Below, one piece after another: positions 11,811-12,070 of a DNA stretch of 12,070 nucleotides; within the stretch, counting starts at the first letter, position 1, and each line of letters starts with the position of its first letter. The position numbers and the translations under genes were made by a program. The stretch is from an uncultured Pedobacter sp. (GTDB lineage Bacteria > Bacteroidota > Bacteroidia > Sphingobacteriales > Sphingobacteriaceae), in NCBI GenBank assembly GCA_938008555.1, contig CALLKE010000198.1, positions 1-12,070 of the forward strand. The letters are read 5' to 3'. The notes beneath the pieces were generated by a model. The model did not search any database. It saw only the letters and a program-made list of their open reading frames with translations, and had not been told where the DNA came from.

Positions 11811-11939
11811 ATGAGTCATAACGATGACAATAGTGGAATGTTGTATTTTGGTGGAATTGTGGTGGTGGTACTTATCGTCGGATTTTTAATCAAGATTTTA
11901 AAATCCATAATGATTGAATTGCAATGTGTAAGCAAATAA
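11811..11939 (+). CDS. 42-residue single-TM protein
   Basis: ATG at 11811 is preceded by AAAGGA at a good distance (7 nt). The product is MSHNDDNSGMLYFGGIVVVV followed by LIVGFLIKILKSIMIELQCVSK. A polar, acidic N-terminus leads to one hydrophobic helix (about 11-30) and a basic turn (KILK), predicting an N-out, C-in inner-membrane miniprotein. Such proteins often act as small partners of larger membrane complexes, but no partner gene is in view. It is below the usual length cut-off, so it is easily overlooked. Confidence rests on the ribosome-binding site and the clean TM profile. Confidence 0.5.
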   Translation: MSHNDDNSGMLYFGGIVVVVLIVGFLIKILKSIMIELQCVSK

Positions 11940-11953
11940 ACATCACTATGACA

Positions 11954-11962
11954 TGATATAAT
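11954..11962 (+). promoter_or_regulatory. Extended -10 element
   Basis: TGATATAAT is a perfect TATAAT with the TG extension. No good -35 is present at the right distance, which extended -10 promoters can tolerate. No gene follows inside the remaining 108 bp, so it may serve one beyond the window or be chance in AT-rich DNA. Confidence 0.3.
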
Positions 11963-12070
11963 TTTAAATGAATTTAACTTTCAATAATAAAAAATAAGGC
12001 TTTTACACTCTTATAATCTAAAATCTAGGTATCAAAACACTGCAATTATTTATCAACAAACACTTTTATC

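Overview
The window looks like an accessory, rearranged region of a moderately AT-rich Gram-negative genome. The best guess is a member of the Bdellovibrionota (predatory-bacteria relatives). Two observations support this. The truncated gene at the left edge has the C-terminal signature of the TIGR02147 family, which is common in that group. A lipoprotein near the right side carries a single CxxCH haem motif and an asparagine-rich lipobox of a style often seen there. Taxonomy is an inference, not a proof.

Layout, left to right. (1) 2-453: the 3' end of a TIGR02147-like gene (+) and the 3' end of a TetR-like regulator (-) that is cut exactly at the edge of an insertion sequence. (2) 454-2973: a complete-looking 2520-bp IS21-family element with istA and istB, bounded by 12-bp perfect inverted repeats. 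One end carries two 23-bp transposase-site units and the other carries six. No target duplication is visible; the element joins two unrelated genes. (3) 2974-4378: an IS91/ISCR-type HUH transposase gene whose last codons are supplied by the IS21 end. (4) 4392-8386: a minus-strand block of plasmid-like genes. In reading order these are a ParA ATPase, an overlapping winged-helix protein with AKVEP repeats, a 446-bp non-coding gap holding a perfect 26-bp inverted repeat, a replication-relaxation-like winged-helix protein, and a four-TM coiled-coil membrane protein. (5) 8495-9154: a higB-higA toxin-antitoxin pair with a palindromic operator overlapping its promoter. (6) 9217-9905: a small serine recombinase with a res-like upstream region ending in an 18-bp-arm palindrome. 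(7) 9906-10560: a G10 homopolymer, a frameshifted gene for a small secreted cysteine-rich protein, a hairpin that is either a terminator or hides a ribosome-binding site, and a 61-codon ORF. (8) 10575-11071: a haem-motif lipoprotein with its own promoter. (9) 11143-11710: a membrane-protein gene start and an unidentified gene end separated by a solo, second copy of the six-unit IS21 end (146 bp, one mismatch). (10) 11811-11939: a 42-residue single-TM protein.

How it fits together. ParA, its overlapping partner, the 26-bp inverted repeat, HigBA and the resolvase are typical plasmid or integrative-element maintenance functions: partition, addiction and multimer resolution. The whole block from the IS91 gene to the interrupted membrane gene lies between two directly repeated IS21 ends, 8424 bp apart. 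It could therefore be excised by recombination between the repeats, or carried with istAB as a unit from 454 to 11397. The lack of target duplications means the present arrangement arose through later deletion or recombination, or that the assembly collapsed IS copies; the sequence alone cannot decide.
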